14,656 nucleotides of DNA from Planctomycetia bacterium. GTDB taxonomy: Bacteria > Planctomycetota > Planctomycetia > Pirellulales > UBA1268. The notes below the pieces were generated by a model. The model was given only the letters and a program-made list of their open reading frames with translations, made no database searches and was not told the DNA's origin. Every line of letters starts with the position of its first letter. Position 1 is the first letter of the stretch. Made by a program: the position numbers and the translations under genes. Of the stretch, positions 14,021 to 14,656 are shown in pieces. The stretch covers positions 1 through 14,656 of the forward strand of contig RGBY01000035.1 of assembly GCA_009919445.1 (NCBI GenBank), written 5' to 3'.

Positions 14021-14581
14021 TCACTCAGAGTCAGCAACAGTTGTTGGGGCAGGCCGGGCCGATAGAACCAATGTTTTCAGAGCAACCAGCCCGAGTGAAA
14101 ACAAGAGAGTACCGAGTAAGACAGCAACCCAGGAGAGACCAATCCCTTTCCGCAGGACGCTGCTGTTGGGATTGGCAGGATCATAAAACACTTCTACCTC
14201 TTTTCCTCGTGGGTATTGATCTTTCAGTTTTTGTGCTTTGGGCCTTTTTTTGAAGCTTTGGTTGCCAAAACTCACCCGGTCCCCTTCAAAGGTTGCGCCG
14301 CTCACCTCGTAGCGATACCGAATGGCGACGCTATAGGAACGGCCACCTCCTGACTTGGGCATGGCTCCTGGGCGGCCGCTTCGGCCAGACACGACTTCAG
14401 AGCGAAGGATTTTACCTGACGCTGCTATCCAGTCTTGCGTCTTCAGTCCCTCACGGATTTCGAAGCCGCCAAGGAGCAGGAAGACGAGGCCGATCCCCAT
14501 GAAGCCAATGGGGAAAGTCCAGCGAAGGACTGGCGGAATGGTGTTCGTTGCTGACTCTGGCCCGGGCGCGTTTGAAACCAC
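14021..14581 (-). CDS. DUF3592 membrane protein
   Basis: 186 residues. Two hydrophobic helices, about 19-42 (WTFPIGFMGIGLVFLLLGGF) and about 148-173, flank a beta-rich extracytoplasmic region. That region carries the features of the DUF3592 family: YRYEVSGATFEGDRVSFGN and, before the second helix, the GKEVEVFYDPANPNSSVL motif. Function of the family is unknown. The GTG start is preceded by AAGGGG at a suitable distance. Its TGA stop (14021-14023) overlaps a GTG (14022-14024) in frame with the glycosidase, so it heads the probable operon DUF3592-glycosidase-sulfatase. The 75 nt from its start to the window edge show no clear promoter. Confidence 0.82.
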   Translation of the reverse strand: MVSNAPGPESATNTIPPVLRWTFPIGFMGIGLVFLLLGGFEIREGLKTQDWIAASGKILRSEVVSGRSGRPGAMPKSGGGRSYSVAIRYRYEVSGATFEGDRVSFGNQSFKKRPKAQKLKDQYPRGKEVEVFYDPANPNSSVLRKGIGLSWVAVLLGTLLFSLGLVALKTLVLSARPAPTTVADSE

Positions 14582-14656
14582 GATAGTCCCCTTTCCGCTC
14601 TGGTTTGACTTATTCGATCAGTCGGCAAGGGTTTCCGACGACTGCAGGTATTTGAC

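Noticed and set aside
1..14656. CRISPR arrays, insertion sequences, phage or toxin-antitoxin modules
   Set aside because: No regularly spaced direct repeats, transposase, integrase, capsid or paired small-protein signals were seen on either strand.

Overview
This 14.7-kb window is GC-rich and compactly coded on both strands. The gene content suggests a member of the Planctomycetota, possibly of the Pirellulales: a secreted Cys-type sulfatase next to a secreted GH36-like alpha-galactosidase, a DUF3592 membrane protein, a LURP-one/scramblase-like protein beside a PfkB sugar kinase, and an Ala/Pro/Gln-rich lipoprotein. No rRNA or other phylogenetic marker was seen, so this placement is inference from gene content.

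Layout. Positions 2-781 (+) carry the 3' part of an aldo/keto reductase that has lost an internal block of about 65 residues. A hairpin and a promoter-like region with a dyad in its spacer lead into a secreted esterase (959-1750, +). A minus-strand run follows: a PfkB-family kinase and a LURP-one-like protein in one operon (3365 down to 1828), preceded by a six-helix membrane protein and gltX (6062 down to 3521). The gltX gene is broken: it reads perfectly up to its KLSKR motif, then lacks about 68 codons and changes frame. A Mn-type superoxide dismutase (6346-6954, +) diverges from that run and ends in a textbook terminator. Next come a lipoprotein (7142-8272, +), a small conserved-looking minus-strand protein (8360-8701), tRNA-Asp(GUC) with its own terminator (9067-9170), an SDR oxidoreductase (9186-9995, +) and a final minus-strand block: DUF3592 protein, GH36-like glycosidase, sulfatase (14581 down to 10019).

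How the genes work together. The last block looks like a small exported glycan-degradation locus, in which the glycosidase and the sulfatase would act on a sulfated or galactose-containing polysaccharide outside the cytoplasm. The DUF3592 gene and the longest reading of the glycosidase share a 4-nt stop/start overlap. The rest is housekeeping (translation, oxidative-stress defence, sugar phosphorylation) mixed with uncharacterised envelope proteins.

The strongest anomaly is the pair of internal losses, about 195 and 205 bp, in two otherwise well-preserved conserved genes (AKR and gltX). Because gltX is normally essential, either the assembly has dropped sequence or a functional copy lies elsewhere. 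I found no CRISPR array, insertion sequence, phage module or defence island.
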